Source of the DNA: Marinobacter sp. S6332
GTDB taxonomy: Bacteria; Pseudomonadota; Gammaproteobacteria; Pseudomonadales; Oleiphilaceae
Direction: 5' to 3'
Assembly: GCF_023016045.1 (NCBI RefSeq)
Contig: NZ_JALKAP010000003.1
Coordinates: 1-64,000 of the forward strand
Length of the DNA: 64,000 nt
The notes under the pieces: generated by a model
The model's input: only the letters and a program-made list of their open reading frames with translations
Told to the model about the DNA's origin: nothing
The model's database searches: none
Made by a program: the position numbers and the translations under genes
Part shown: positions 16,589-27,625 of the stretch, in pieces
Layout of the letters: the number at the start of each line of letters is the position of its first letter
How positions within the stretch are numbered: the stretch's first letter is position 1

Positions 16589-17626
16589 ATGACAGCAACT
16601 GCACAAATACACTTATTTGATGCCAACCCTGATTGGCTAGCCCACACACTTGCCAACGCCACAGCTGATCTTCCCGAAACCAAAACCACCCTCTCAGATG
16701 GCACCCGCGTAACCCGTAAAGCCGTTGGTGTTTTGCATATCACGCCGCCCCCCGATCGTGCCAATCCGAATCAGGAGGCAGTGATTATCTCAGCCGGTAT
16801 TCACGGCAACGAAACCGCTCCTTTTGAGGTTCTAAACGCGCTAATCAGCGAGCTGTTGAACGGCGAGTGGCTGTTGGCTTGTCCGCTGCTACTGATTTTG
16901 GGGAACCCGCCAGCTATGGTGGCCGGGGAGCGGTTTTTGGATGTGAATCTTAATCGGTTGTTCAACGGTGCCTATAGCAAGCCAGAATATAAAGGACTGC
17001 CAGAAGCAGCGCGGGCGCAGTTTCTTGAGGAGATGTGTCGTCAGTTTGCGATGGCGCATCCACAAGCGCTTTCCCACTACGATTTACACACCGCTATAAG
17101 GCCATCCCAGCGGGAGAAGTTTGCGCTTTATCCGTTTGTTGAGGGTCGGCAGGTGCCAGAGAGTCAGTGTGATTTTCTGCTTGAGGCAGAGGTGCAAACT
17201 TTGTTGCTGCAACATAAGGTGGGAACTACGTTTTCATCATTTTCTTCATCCGTGCTGAATTCTGAGAGCTTTACTGTGGAGCTCGGTAAGGTTCATCCAT
17301 TCGGAATGAATGACCTTTCTCGTTTTGAAGGGATCAAGAAGGCACTTCGGCGGCGTTTTTGTGGCAACCCTACCCCAGTCAAACAGTCACCTTTTGACCA
17401 CCTCACGGTTTTCGAAGTGGTGCACGAGATTCTGAATACCGGGAAAAACTTCCGATTTCATGTTCCGGACGATGTGGCCAACTTTACCGAGTACGCATCA
17501 GGCACCGTGATCTGGGAGGATGACGATACCTGCTACAGAGTTGGTGCTACACCAGAGGCAATTGTTTTTCCAAATCGGAATGTACCCGTGGGCCAGCGGG
17601 TGGGGCTTCTTATCAAGCCCCGGTAA
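16589..17626 (+). CDS. astE: Succinylglutamate desuccinylase
   Basis: This 345-residue zinc hydrolase (AstE/AspA family, M14-like) releases succinate from N-succinylglutamate to give glutamate, the last step of the arginine succinyltransferase pathway. The first zinc site is GIHGNETAP (His and Glu near residue 74), followed by LGNPPAM. The third ligand is the His of YDLHTAIR near residue 170, and the catalytic Glu is probably in FTVELGKVHPFG near 230. It is somewhat longer than E. coli AstE (322). GGGGAG precedes the ATG. It sits behind the amino acid importer genes, whereas the other pathway genes are 6 kb away on the other strand. Confidence 0.93.
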   Translation: MTATAQIHLFDANPDWLAHTLANATADLPETKTTLSDGTRVTRKAVGVLHITPPPDRANPNQEAVIISAGIHGNETAPFEVLNALISELLNGEWLLACPLLLILGNPPAMVAGERFLDVNLNRLFNGAYSKPEYKGLPEAARAQFLEEMCRQFAMAHPQALSHYDLHTAIRPSQREKFALYPFVEGRQVPESQCDFLLEAEVQTLLLQHKVGTTFSSFSSSVLNSESFTVELGKVHPFGMNDLSRFEGIKKALRRRFCGNPTPVKQSPFDHLTVFEVVHEILNTGKNFRFHVPDDVANFTEYASGTVIWEDDDTCYRVGATPEAIVFPNRNVPVGQRVGLLIKPR

Positions 17627-17648
17627 ACCCGCCAATATCGCGCCTAGC

Positions 17649-20600
17649 CTAAGCCGGAGCATTTTCCGGTTCCGCAACTTTCACTTTGATCAACTGAGTA
17701 CACACTGCGGGTATAACCAATAGGGTCAATACGGTCGAGGCCAGAAGTCCGGAGATAATGGCCCATGCCATCGGGGGCCAGAGTGTGGAGCTGGAGAAGG
17801 CCAATGGGAGCAGGCCAGCTACTGTGGTTGCCGTGGTCAGTAGAATGGGGCGGGTTCTTTGTACGACCGCTTTGCGCATGGCTTCGTGGATGTTCTCGCC
17901 GTTTTCCAACTCTCGGTCCATCACATCAAGGAGCACTATGGCGTTGTTCACTACAATGCCTACCAGTGCGATAACACCCAACAGCGACTGGAACCCGAAG
18001 GGTGAGCCGGAGAGAACTAGGCCAGGGAATATGCCCACGGTGGCCAAGGGCACTGTCAGCAAGATGATACCAACCCGCCGGAATGAGTTGAACTGCAGCA
18101 GCAGGAAGAACAGCAGTAAGAGTATGCCGATTGGCGCAGCGGTTAACAGCGCGCCATTGGCATCGCCGGAGCCTTCTGCATCGCCACCCATTTCCAAGCG
18201 AGTGCCTTTAGGCAGTGGGTTATCTTGCAGCGCCAACTCCAGACCACTCAACGCCTGACTAAAACTATACCCGTTGAGTAGGTTAGCCGTTACCGTGTTT
18301 AGCCGGGTTCCGTTACGCGAATAGCGTGCGGCGGGCTCCCAAGTGGTTTCAACACTAGCAACGGCAGACAGCGGAACTGCTTCACCGCGGCTATTGTAGA
18401 TGTTTACCGACAGAAGCCTTGCCAATGGCAGCGATGTACCTTCCTGCGAGCGCAGCACCAGCGGTATCGGGTCTTTTTCTTGCCGGTAGCGCTCGGCAAC
18501 AACCCCGAAGCTCTGGCCATAGAGACTTTGAGCAACGTCGGCGCGAGTAAGCCCGTATCTGGCTGCGGTGGCGTCGTCTACGTTGATGGCAATGCTAGGT
18601 ACGCCAATATCCAAATCATGGCGAACATCTACAGTACCTTCCACCTGACGTAACGCACTAAACAGCTGCTCAACCGCGTGGGTGCGCTCCCTGTCGTCGG
18701 CGTGATATACGCGCACTTCTACCGGTGCAATACTTGGGGGGCCTTGGCCGAGCACGCCAACACTTACGTCTAGCTCGGGCATTTGCTCATCCACATGGGC
18801 ACGAATCCAGCGAATCATTTCTGTCGTGTCTTCAAGTGCTGGCGTCGCTACCACGAGCCGCCCCCTGTTTGGTGCCTGAGGTGCACGCTGAAGGTTGTAA
18901 TAGAAGGCTGGGCCTGTAAAACCAACAAAACGATGGATTTGCAGCGCTTTGGGCTGTGAGCGTATGGCGTGTTCTAAATTAGCAGCGGCTTCAGCAGTGC
19001 GTTGCTGATCTGTGCCCTCTGGCATGAACAACTCAACAATTACCTGAGGCCGATCGGCATTGGGAAAGAACTGCTGTGCCATAAACGTGGTCATAGTCAG
19101 GCTGATCACAACCAACAAAGCACCGGCGGCAATCAGCCGTTTAGGATGCCGGTATACCAAACCACCAAGAAAGCGCGCCAAGCCAATCAAGCGATCAGCC
19201 TCGGCGTTGCGGCGAGGCTTGAGGAATCTTGCCGCCAGCAGTGGAACCACCGAAATCGCCAGCAAATAACTAACAGACAGTGTGAGCATAATCATCACCG
19301 GCACGCCCCGAGTGAAGTCTGCCGCACCGCCTTTGGCCAGTAAAAGTGGTGCAAAGGCCGCAAGCGTGGTGCCCGTGGAAGCTCCGAGCGGGCCAGCAAG
19401 CTCACCGACGGCTTTGCGCAGGGCGTCCAAACGACGCATGCCTTCGTCCAGATGTCCCTGAATGTTTTCGACAATCACTATGGCGTTGTCGATCAGAATG
19501 CCTAAGGAGATCACCATGCCGATCACCGCGATTTGGTGCAGAACACCGCCGCCGAGATCGTAAAGTCCAACACTGATCAACGCCACCATCGGTAGAATAG
19601 ACGCCACCAGCAGCCCCATGCGAATGCCCATGCCGGTAAACACCACCGCCACGATAATCAACACCGAAAGCACCAGACTCCACGCTAGATTATCCAAGCG
19701 CTCCGAGACCTTGTCTGGCTGGAAAAACATCTCGCGGATTTCATAAGGTTCGAAATCAGGCCGCACCTCGGCTAGCCGCTCACGTACTCTTTCACCAAAC
19801 CGAATCGCATCGGTGGTGCCCTCTTCCATAATCAACGAGAGCAATACAACGCGCTCGCCATCAAACCATGTTTCAGGCTGGCGCGGTTCAGCGGGGCCAC
19901 GCCATACATCAGCAGCAGCGGCCAATGGCACCTGCGAACCGTCAGGAAGCTCAATGGGAGTTGCACGGATGGCATCAATGTCGGCAAATTCAGTGTTGGG
20001 AAGCACGGATAAGCGACGGCCGTCTACAACGACAAAGCCACCAGGGGTTGTTTGGTTACGTTGAGCTAGGGTTTCTAGAATTCGCGCGGGCGAAATACCC
20101 AGCCGATAAAGCGCGGCATCGTCCAGTGCCAACGTAATCTGTTCATCAGCGTCCCCCTCCAGCTCTATGCGGGAAACGCCGCTAAGATCAGATAGGTTCT
20201 GTTTAAGCCGTTCGGCGACATCTGAGAGTTCACTCACCGAAGGTGCGCCACCAATGGCAAGCACGATGGCAGGGTTGTCGATCAACCGGTCGTCCAGAAC
20301 CATCTGGCCAACGTCGTCTGGGAAATCCTGCTTTGCACGCTCCATCGCTTGGCGCACACGATCCCACGCCGGATCTGTGTCATAAATATTATCATTAAGC
20401 CGCAGCCGAACAAGCGCTACGCCGGTACGAGCAGTGCCCTGGGAAACGTAAACCTCTTCCACTTGGCGCAATTCATCAGTGAGTGGCCTTAAAACCAACC
20501 GTTCAACGGCATCGGCACTAGCGCCGGGGTAGCTTACTGAAACCAGACCCGCACGGTAGGGAAAAGAAGGATCTTCCTGGCGCGGCATGGTGCTGTACGC

Positions 20601-20675
20601 CGCAATACCCAGGAGGCAAAGCATGGTAACCACCATGCCCAATAGGCGTTGGAAATTGAGTAATCGGCGCGTCAT
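17649..20675 (-). CDS. RND efflux transporter permease subunit
   Basis: This 1008-residue inner-membrane pump of the HAE-type AcrB superfamily extrudes drugs or other small molecules using proton influx. It has 12 predicted helices with two large periplasmic loops after helices 1 and 7. The proton-relay region in helix 4 reads SLGILIDNAIVIVENIQG (near residue 380-397). The start of the second half repeats the layout with GIVVNNAIVLLDVMD. Its start overlaps the stop of the upstream adaptor gene by one base. No outer-membrane channel gene is adjacent, so it may use a TolC encoded elsewhere. The gene ends convergently with astE. Confidence 0.94.
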   Translation of the reverse strand: MTRRLLNFQRLLGMVVTMLCLLGIAAYSTMPRQEDPSFPYRAGLVSVSYPGASADAVERLVLRPLTDELRQVEEVYVSQGTARTGVALVRLRLNDNIYDTDPAWDRVRQAMERAKQDFPDDVGQMVLDDRLIDNPAIVLAIGGAPSVSELSDVAERLKQNLSDLSGVSRIELEGDADEQITLALDDAALYRLGISPARILETLAQRNQTTPGGFVVVDGRRLSVLPNTEFADIDAIRATPIELPDGSQVPLAAAADVWRGPAEPRQPETWFDGERVVLLSLIMEEGTTDAIRFGERVRERLAEVRPDFEPYEIREMFFQPDKVSERLDNLAWSLVLSVLIIVAVVFTGMGIRMGLLVASILPMVALISVGLYDLGGGVLHQIAVIGMVISLGILIDNAIVIVENIQGHLDEGMRRLDALRKAVGELAGPLGASTGTTLAAFAPLLLAKGGAADFTRGVPVMIMLTLSVSYLLAISVVPLLAARFLKPRRNAEADRLIGLARFLGGLVYRHPKRLIAAGALLVVISLTMTTFMAQQFFPNADRPQVIVELFMPEGTDQQRTAEAAANLEHAIRSQPKALQIHRFVGFTGPAFYYNLQRAPQAPNRGRLVVATPALEDTTEMIRWIRAHVDEQMPELDVSVGVLGQGPPSIAPVEVRVYHADDRERTHAVEQLFSALRQVEGTVDVRHDLDIGVPSIAINVDDATAARYGLTRADVAQSLYGQSFGVVAERYRQEKDPIPLVLRSQEGTSLPLARLLSVNIYNSRGEAVPLSAVASVETTWEPAARYSRNGTRLNTVTANLLNGYSFSQALSGLELALQDNPLPKGTRLEMGGDAEGSGDANGALLTAAPIGILLLLFFLLLQFNSFRRVGIILLTVPLATVGIFPGLVLSGSPFGFQSLLGVIALVGIVVNNAIVLLDVMDRELENGENIHEAMRKAVVQRTRPILLTTATTVAGLLPLAFSSSTLWPPMAWAIISGLLASTVLTLLVIPAVCTQLIKVKVAEPENAPA

Positions 20676-21760
20676 TAGCGCACCTCCACGGCATCACCGT
20701 CGGCGAGGCGAGTCATACCTGCGTATACCACTTGATCTCCGGGCTCTAGCTCTCCGGTGCGCACCACAACACGCTCACCGACTACACGTTCAACTTCGAT
20801 AGGCACACGCCGGGCCACGCCATCACGCACGCGAAACACCATCATGCCATCGGCACTGCGGACCACCGACAAAAGCGGAACCGTGATCGCAGACTCGCGA
20901 ATCGGAGTAATGCCCACTTCAACTGGCTCGCCAGTATCCAGAGTGTTAATGGGTAAGCTGACCAGAACCGGATGCAGCTCACCACGGATGGCTCCGGCTT
21001 GAGCAATTTCAACAACAGACCCGGTCACCGGCGCTGCACTGCGATTCTGCACAGACCAAACAGGCAACTCCTGATCGAGCGACACATGGGCCAACAGGTA
21101 GGCAGGCACCCGTACTTCTACTTCCTTCCCCTCGGGTGAGGATAAGCGCATAACCGGCTGGCCCGCTGCCACAAACTCGTCTCGCTGTACCAACAGCGCT
21201 TCAACACGCCCCGCAAACGGCGCTCGCAACGTGCTTTCCTGTAAAAGCTGAGTAGCTTCCGCCAGAGCTGCTTGAGCAGTGGCTACACTGGCTTTTAGGG
21301 AGTCCCGGCGGGCAGCAATTTGTTCAAGATTCTGCTCGGAAACCACACCGCGCTCATGCAAACGGCTGGAGCGTTCCCACTCACGCTTGGCCTGATCGTA
21401 ACGGGTGTTCAACTCATCCAATTTCGCTTGCGCCGAATCGCGCGCTGGCTCCAGCGCAGGGTTGTAAGCCCGGGCTAGCACATCACCCGCGGCAACCGTT
21501 TGACCCAGTTCCACTGCACGTTCTTTCAGGGTACCGCTAACCTGAAACGTCAGTGTTGCTCGCTGGGTTGAGCGCACAATGCCTGAAAAACGCAGGGTTA
21601 TTTCCTGAGCCTCGCCCCCGGTAACTTCCGAAACACGCACCGATACCACATGCTTGCCAGATGACTCAGGCGGCATATCATCAGCCTTGCAACCGGAGAG
21701 AAGTAATAAGCCACAGGCTGCAAGAAAAATAAGGGCAACAGGGGTGCGAAGTAGGGTCAT
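20675..21760 (-). CDS. RND periplasmic adaptor (membrane fusion) lipoprotein
   Basis: This 361-residue adaptor is predicted to be lipid-anchored. A lipobox LLSGC ends at Cys24 after a hydrophobic signal. The order is typical: barrel-sandwich half (about 50-95), a coiled-coil hairpin rich in Ala, Gln, Glu and Arg (about 100-170), the second lipoyl half (RAPFAGRVEALLVQRDEFV near 180), then beta-barrel and membrane-proximal domains to about 355. It bridges the RND pump to an outer-membrane channel. AAAGGA lies about 5-6 nt upstream of the ATG. Expression is probably repressed by the divergent TetR protein through the palindrome at 21831-21859. Confidence 0.93.
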   Translation of the reverse strand: MTLLRTPVALIFLAACGLLLLSGCKADDMPPESSGKHVVSVRVSEVTGGEAQEITLRFSGIVRSTQRATLTFQVSGTLKERAVELGQTVAAGDVLARAYNPALEPARDSAQAKLDELNTRYDQAKREWERSSRLHERGVVSEQNLEQIAARRDSLKASVATAQAALAEATQLLQESTLRAPFAGRVEALLVQRDEFVAAGQPVMRLSSPEGKEVEVRVPAYLLAHVSLDQELPVWSVQNRSAAPVTGSVVEIAQAGAIRGELHPVLVSLPINTLDTGEPVEVGITPIRESAITVPLLSVVRSADGMMVFRVRDGVARRVPIEVERVVGERVVVRTGELEPGDQVVYAGMTRLADGDAVEVR

Positions 21761-21830
21761 AAAGTATCCTTTCGTCCGTGCTCAAGTTAGTGTCGATACC
21801 GCTTCCTGCGGAAATTCGGTTTGTGATTGC

Positions 21831-21859
21831 GACATAATGTCATTCTTTGACATTATGTC
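21831..21859. promoter_or_regulatory. Palindromic operator between efflux operon and tetR-type gene
   Basis: GACATAATGTCA (21831-21842) and TGACATTATGTC (21848-21859) are perfect 12-bp inverted repeats separated by 5 bp. Each arm is itself nearly palindromic, so two TetR dimers could bind. A TTGACA-like -35 element (21847-21852) for the + strand gene is embedded in the right arm. The site lies in the 181-bp divergent intergenic region, so one repressor could control both directions. Confidence 0.8.
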
Positions 21860-21941
21860 AATAATCAGCTTTCATTCATTAAATGTATTGCCATTTCGAC
21901 TGGGCTAACTAGCCTGAAGAAGACCCCAATGAGAGAACCGA

Positions 21942-22583
21942 ATGACTGAACAGCTTAAGACACGCCGGGAACGGGAGAAGCAGGCCCGTTATGACACTAT
22001 TCTGGATGCCGCAGAGAGGGTCTTTTCGGAGAAGGGGTATGAGCGTACATCCATGGACGACATCGCACGCACAGCAAGCCTAAGCCGGGCACTGTTGTAT
22101 GTGTACTTCAAGGACAAGGCCGCCATTCAGCGCGGGATTATGTTGCGGGCGGGGCACAGCCTGTCTGACCGTTTCCGAAATGCTAGGCAAACGGCTGATA
22201 CGGGGCTGGAGCAGATACGAGCGATGGGAGAGTCTTATTACCGCTTCTATATGGAAGAGCCGGATTACTTCTCAGCGCTCACCAAAGCCTCAACCGCCAT
22301 GGCGGAGGCCGACGAAGCTCAAGCAGAGGAAATGCTCTGTTCTAAATCTGAACTGATGGGCTTGATGACAGAGGCCATCGAGTTGGGCCTGAAAGACGGA
22401 ACTATGAACCGCCAGCGCATTCATAGCCCCGAACAGACGGCTCTCTACCTAAGGGGCGCCTTGCATGGCACCATTTTGCTGTGCCAGTCGGAAGCCAGCG
22501 AGAGTAACGGCAACTTTCCTGCCGAGAGCCTTATCCGGCACACCATGGATATGCTGACCTCTTCAATAGCCGCTTCCTCGTGA
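21942..22583 (+). CDS. TetR family repressor of the efflux operon
   Basis: This 213-residue TetR protein has an N-terminal three-helix DNA-binding domain (about 14-60) with ILDAAERVFSEKGYERTSMD and ARTASLSRALLYVYFKDKAA; the remainder is the helical ligand-binding domain. It is divergent from the adaptor gene, with the palindromic operator between them, which is the usual layout for a local repressor of an RND pump. The inducing ligand is unknown. It ends 15 nt from the convergent astB stop, which is unusually tight. Confidence 0.9.
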   Translation: MTEQLKTRREREKQARYDTILDAAERVFSEKGYERTSMDDIARTASLSRALLYVYFKDKAAIQRGIMLRAGHSLSDRFRNARQTADTGLEQIRAMGESYYRFYMEEPDYFSALTKASTAMAEADEAQAEEMLCSKSELMGLMTEAIELGLKDGTMNRQRIHSPEQTALYLRGALHGTILLCQSEASESNGNFPAESLIRHTMDMLTSSIAASS

Positions 22584-22598
22584 GATCTTAAAGCGCGG

Positions 22599-23939
22599 CT
22601 ACATCTGGAAGTCGTAGATAGACCCCAGCCCCAGAATTCCGGTTAGTTCATCCAGTGCTTTGCGCACTTCATCCAGCAACATAGGGTCGGCCAATTCATC
22701 ATGCGTAAGCTCACTGCGGTAGTGGGCTTCGACCCAAGTAGTCAAGCGCTCGTACAAGGCATCGGTCAGAAGCACCCCACGATGCATCGCTTGAAGTTCG
22801 TCATCATTCAGAACCACACGCAAACGCAGGCAGGCGGGGCCGCCGCCATTACGCATGGACTGCTTCACATCAAACACTTCCACCGCCGTTATGGGTCCGC
22901 CAGCGGCCTGCAATTTATCCAAATACTTGCTCACCGATGCCACTTCCCTGCACTCGCCCGGCACAGCCAACAGCATGCCGTCTGGTGTATTCAGCAATTG
23001 ACTGTTGAACAGGTATGAGGCCACCGCATCCTCAAGGGGTACATCTGCATTGCTAACACGAACAGCCTCAAGTTCAGCACCGGTAAGGCGGGCACGGATA
23101 TCTGTCAGCACCTGCTCTTCATTAAGAAAAGCCATATCGTGATAAAACAGAGTATTGCCATTGCCCACCGCGATAACGTCGTTATGGAACACACCGGCAT
23201 CTATGGCTGCCGGATTCTGCTGGGCAAATACCACACGGCTATCTTTCAACCCATGAAGCCGGGCAATGGCCTGTGATGCTTCAAGGGTTTGTCGAGCCGG
23301 ATATTTTTTCGGCGCTGGCGCCTGCTCGTTAAAAGCCGCCTGACCATACACGAACAACTCGACTCCCGGCTCACCGTAGTGGCCACACAACCGAGTATGG
23401 TTGGCTGCGCCTTCATCGCCAAAATGGCTGACCGAAGGCAGTGCGGGGTGGTGGGCAAAATAGCCTTCATCTGCAAAGATAGATTTCAGAGTGCGCCCGG
23501 TCACGGTGTGTTCGATAGAGCGATGAAACTTAGCGCTCAGGTTCGCTGGCGTAAAATGCACCCGGTGATCGCTGGTATCGGCACTTGGCGACACAGTGGC
23601 GGCATTTGCCGTCCACATGGAAGAAGCCGACGACACCGCGGCCAGAATCGACGGACTAGTAGTTGCGACTTGCTCCAGAACCTGTGCATCAGTACCGCTA
23701 AACCCAAGCGATTTTAGGGACGAAATATGAGGCCGTTCATGGGGGGGAAGAATACCCTGAACATAACCACGATCCGCTAAACGCTTCATTTTGGCTAGCC
23801 CTTGGAGAGCAGCCTCACGGGGGTTAGACACCGCGTTCACATTAGACTTTGATGCCACATTACCCCAGGACAGGCCTGCGTAATTGTGGGTTGGGCCAAC
23901 CAGACCATCAAAATTTGCTTCTACCGCATGCTTAACCAT
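22599..23939 (-). CDS. astB: N-succinylarginine dihydrolase
   Basis: This 446-residue enzyme hydrolyses N2-succinylarginine to succinylornithine, CO2 and two NH3, the second step of the pathway. Length matches E. coli AstB (447). The N-terminus has [19 protein letters not shown]. The catalytic Cys lies in [17 protein letters not shown] near residue 370, and the conserved His is in [12 protein letters not shown] near 248. It is the last gene of the aruC-aruF-aruG-astD-astB operon, 52 nt after astD. Confidence 0.96.
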   Translation of the reverse strand: MVKHAVEANFDGLVGPTHNYAGLSWGNVASKSNVNAVSNPREAALQGLAKMKRLADRGYVQGILPPHERPHISSLKSLGFSGTDAQVLEQVATTSPSILAAVSSASSMWTANAATVSPSADTSDHRVHFTPANLSAKFHRSIEHTVTGRTLKSIFADEGYFAHHPALPSVSHFGDEGAANHTRLCGHYGEPGVELFVYGQAAFNEQAPAPKKYPARQTLEASQAIARLHGLKDSRVVFAQQNPAAIDAGVFHNDVIAVGNGNTLFYHDMAFLNEEQVLTDIRARLTGAELEAVRVSNADVPLEDAVASYLFNSQLLNTPDGMLLAVPGECREVASVSKYLDKLQAAGGPITAVEVFDVKQSMRNGGGPACLRLRVVLNDDELQAMHRGVLLTDALYERLTTWVEAHYRSELTHDELADPMLLDEVRKALDELTGILGLGSIYDFQM

Positions 23940-23991
23940 GGTTTATAGTTCCGTCCATCCGGATGCAGAAAATAGGGCTCAAAACTGATCT

Positions 23992-25506
<1,515 letters not shown>

Positions 25507-26571
25507 TCAGCCCAATGCGTGTACTGCTGCCTTCGGTCTTTCTTTTAGGGGTGCCAAACGCACCGGATCGCCCGACTCAATCTGCAACGCTTCCGCTACA
25601 GCAGGCGGTAAGCTGACGGTATCGGTACTGATGCAACTGGCCGGCACGGTGGTTACTCGGTAATTACGGAACGAACGATTGGAAACCATTACTCGCTCTG
25701 AGGCCGGAACATCAAGGTTGATGGTTTTTTTGGCGATCATGGCATGGCGATTGATACTGTCGCGCACCGTGCGAATGGTGTTAACAAAAGCCTCGACCAC
25801 CGGCCCCCCGTCAAAAATATCCACCATGCCATTAAAGTTGAACCCCTCGGCCTGCAGCATCTTGAGTGCTGGGGCTGTGTTGCCGTGAACACGGCCAATT
25901 ACTGCGCGCGCGGAATCCGGCAGCATGGGCAAGTAGATGGGATACTTAGGCATCAACTCTGCAATAAAGGATTTATTACCAAGGCCCGATAGCATATCCG
26001 CTTGGGTAAATTCCATATCAAAAAACTTGCTGCCGAGCGCATCCCATAGCGGGCTCAGGCCCTGCTCATCAGACACGCCGCGCATTTCTGCAAATACTTT
26101 TTCAGAGAAGTGTTTACGAAACTCGTCCAGATACATAAAGCGGCAGCGTGATAGCAATAGCCCGTTACCACCGCCATGGTAATCATCAGAGAGCAGCAGC
26201 GAGCATATCTCGCTGGTATCCGTCATATCGTTTGAGAGGTGGAGCGTTGGCGTGCGCACATGAACGCCCAGCTCTTTGGAGGCATTTACCGTAACGCTGA
26301 GCCTGTAGTTATAAAATACCTCATCCAAACCTACCCGCGCCTGAATGCCGCTAATGCCCACAGCTTTGCCAACTTCCGTGTCTTCCAGCGCAAACAAATA
26401 TAAGCCCGCCTCTGGCGCACAACGTTGATTGAACGTTTGCTGAGCGTGAGCAATCTTGCGCTGCAATAGGTCCCGGTCGGCTGGTAATGTCGTCAATCCC
26501 TTACCGGCCTTTTGGGCCATAGCGTAGAGATCTTCAAGATCGGTTTCCTGTAGCGGACGGATGACTAGCAT
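25507..26571 (-). CDS. aruG: Arginine N-succinyltransferase, second subunit (AruG/AstA type)
   Basis: This 354-residue AstA-family acyltransferase transfers succinyl from succinyl-CoA to arginine or ornithine, the first pathway step. The N-terminus MLVIRPLQETDLEDLYAMA begins a GNAT-like fold. Family motifs include YNYRLSVTVNASKELGV near residue 88-104, EICSLLLSDDYHGGGNG, and FDGGPVVEAFVNTIRTV near 258. Pseudomonas-type organisms use two such proteins (AruF and AruG) where E. coli has one AstA. The start overlaps the end of aruF by 7 nt, consistent with coupled synthesis of a heteromer. Confidence 0.94.
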   Translation of the reverse strand: MLVIRPLQETDLEDLYAMAQKAGKGLTTLPADRDLLQRKIAHAQQTFNQRCAPEAGLYLFALEDTEVGKAVGISGIQARVGLDEVFYNYRLSVTVNASKELGVHVRTPTLHLSNDMTDTSEICSLLLSDDYHGGGNGLLLSRCRFMYLDEFRKHFSEKVFAEMRGVSDEQGLSPLWDALGSKFFDMEFTQADMLSGLGNKSFIAELMPKYPIYLPMLPDSARAVIGRVHGNTAPALKMLQAEGFNFNGMVDIFDGGPVVEAFVNTIRTVRDSINRHAMIAKKTINLDVPASERVMVSNRSFRNYRVTTVPASCISTDTVSLPPAVAEALQIESGDPVRLAPLKERPKAAVHALG

Positions 26572-27617
26572 GGCGCTACCCTCACTTCGTCACCGGCTGT
26601 TTTTTCCAGCACTTCCCATACTTTCACGGGCACCTTGAGTGTTCCCTCAAGCGTGCCAGCCGCTTTGGCCAGAGTGCAACGGAATCCGGCGCCCTCTCCC
26701 GCAGCAATCAGGCATAAATCTCCGCCGTTTTCACCAGCACTCTCGACCTCACTCTCAATAGCTCCGTGAAGCGTTTTGGGCTGACTGATCACCAGCGTGT
26801 GTAGGGCATCAGTTCGCGCCTCAAGCACTGGCCCGCCATCAAAAATATCCAGATAGCAGCCTGCCTGAAAACCTTCGCGCTGAAGCAGTTCAAGGTTCGA
26901 CACAGTCAGCTCATGAGGCTGCCCCAGGGCCGCCTGAGCCGATTCAGAGAGCAGGGTGACATACACAGGGTTGGGCGGCATTAACTCAGCAATAAAGGTT
27001 TTGCTAAGCAGACCGGAATGCTGATCAGCAGTATCAAAGTCCATATTAAAAAAATGGCGCCCCAAGCTGTCCCAGAAGGGTACTTTGCCGTCGGCTAGCT
27101 GAACGCCTTGAATCTCCACCGCAACCCTATGGGTAAACCAGTCTCGGTGACCCGCCATAAACAATATTCGCGCTCTGGATAAGAGCTCAAAGGCGTCTGT
27201 ATTGCGTAACTCAGGCGTGATGGAAAACGAGCAAAGCAGAGTATGGTCGGTTAACCCGTGACTGGGGTATAGAACATCTACCCGGCTGGAGATGCCAAGT
27301 TCATGGGAGGCATGGATAAGCGCATCGCGGCGGTAATTGTAAAAAGGCTGGCCATTTCCCGCGCGCGCATCAATGCCCGCTGTACCATGGATCCGCCCCG
27401 TGGCTGTATCTTCCAGTACAAAAAGCATTCTTGGTGGCTGGCTGTCGCCAGAGGTCGTTCCGGCTAGAGACGCCTGTGAGTGCTGTATTTTTTCCGCAAG
27501 AGCTTCCCGCTGCCTTGGCAGCGTGGATGAAAGGCGGGCAGTCTCAGAATCGACCGTGCCCGCAATCTCAAGTATCTGGTTCACATCACTCGGCAAGGCC
27601 GGGCGTACCAGCCACAT
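26565..27617 (-). CDS. aruF: Arginine N-succinyltransferase, first subunit (AruF type)
   Basis: This 350-residue paralogue of the next gene shares the same landmarks at the same places: MWLVRPALPSDVNQILEIA at the N-terminus, FYNYRRDALIHASHELGI near residue 90, FFNMDFDTADQHSGLLSKTF near 187, and FDGGPVLEARTDALHTLV near 258. Together the two form the succinyltransferase. GGAG lies 6 nt before its ATG. It follows aruC by 8 nt and is overlapped by aruG. Divergence between the two subunits is greatest in the C-terminal 60 residues. Confidence 0.93.
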   Translation of the reverse strand: MWLVRPALPSDVNQILEIAGTVDSETARLSSTLPRQREALAEKIQHSQASLAGTTSGDSQPPRMLFVLEDTATGRIHGTAGIDARAGNGQPFYNYRRDALIHASHELGISSRVDVLYPSHGLTDHTLLCSFSITPELRNTDAFELLSRARILFMAGHRDWFTHRVAVEIQGVQLADGKVPFWDSLGRHFFNMDFDTADQHSGLLSKTFIAELMPPNPVYVTLLSESAQAALGQPHELTVSNLELLQREGFQAGCYLDIFDGGPVLEARTDALHTLVISQPKTLHGAIESEVESAGENGGDLCLIAAGEGAGFRCTLAKAAGTLEGTLKVPVKVWEVLEKTAGDEVRVAPC

Positions 27618-27625
27618 AACAGCTC

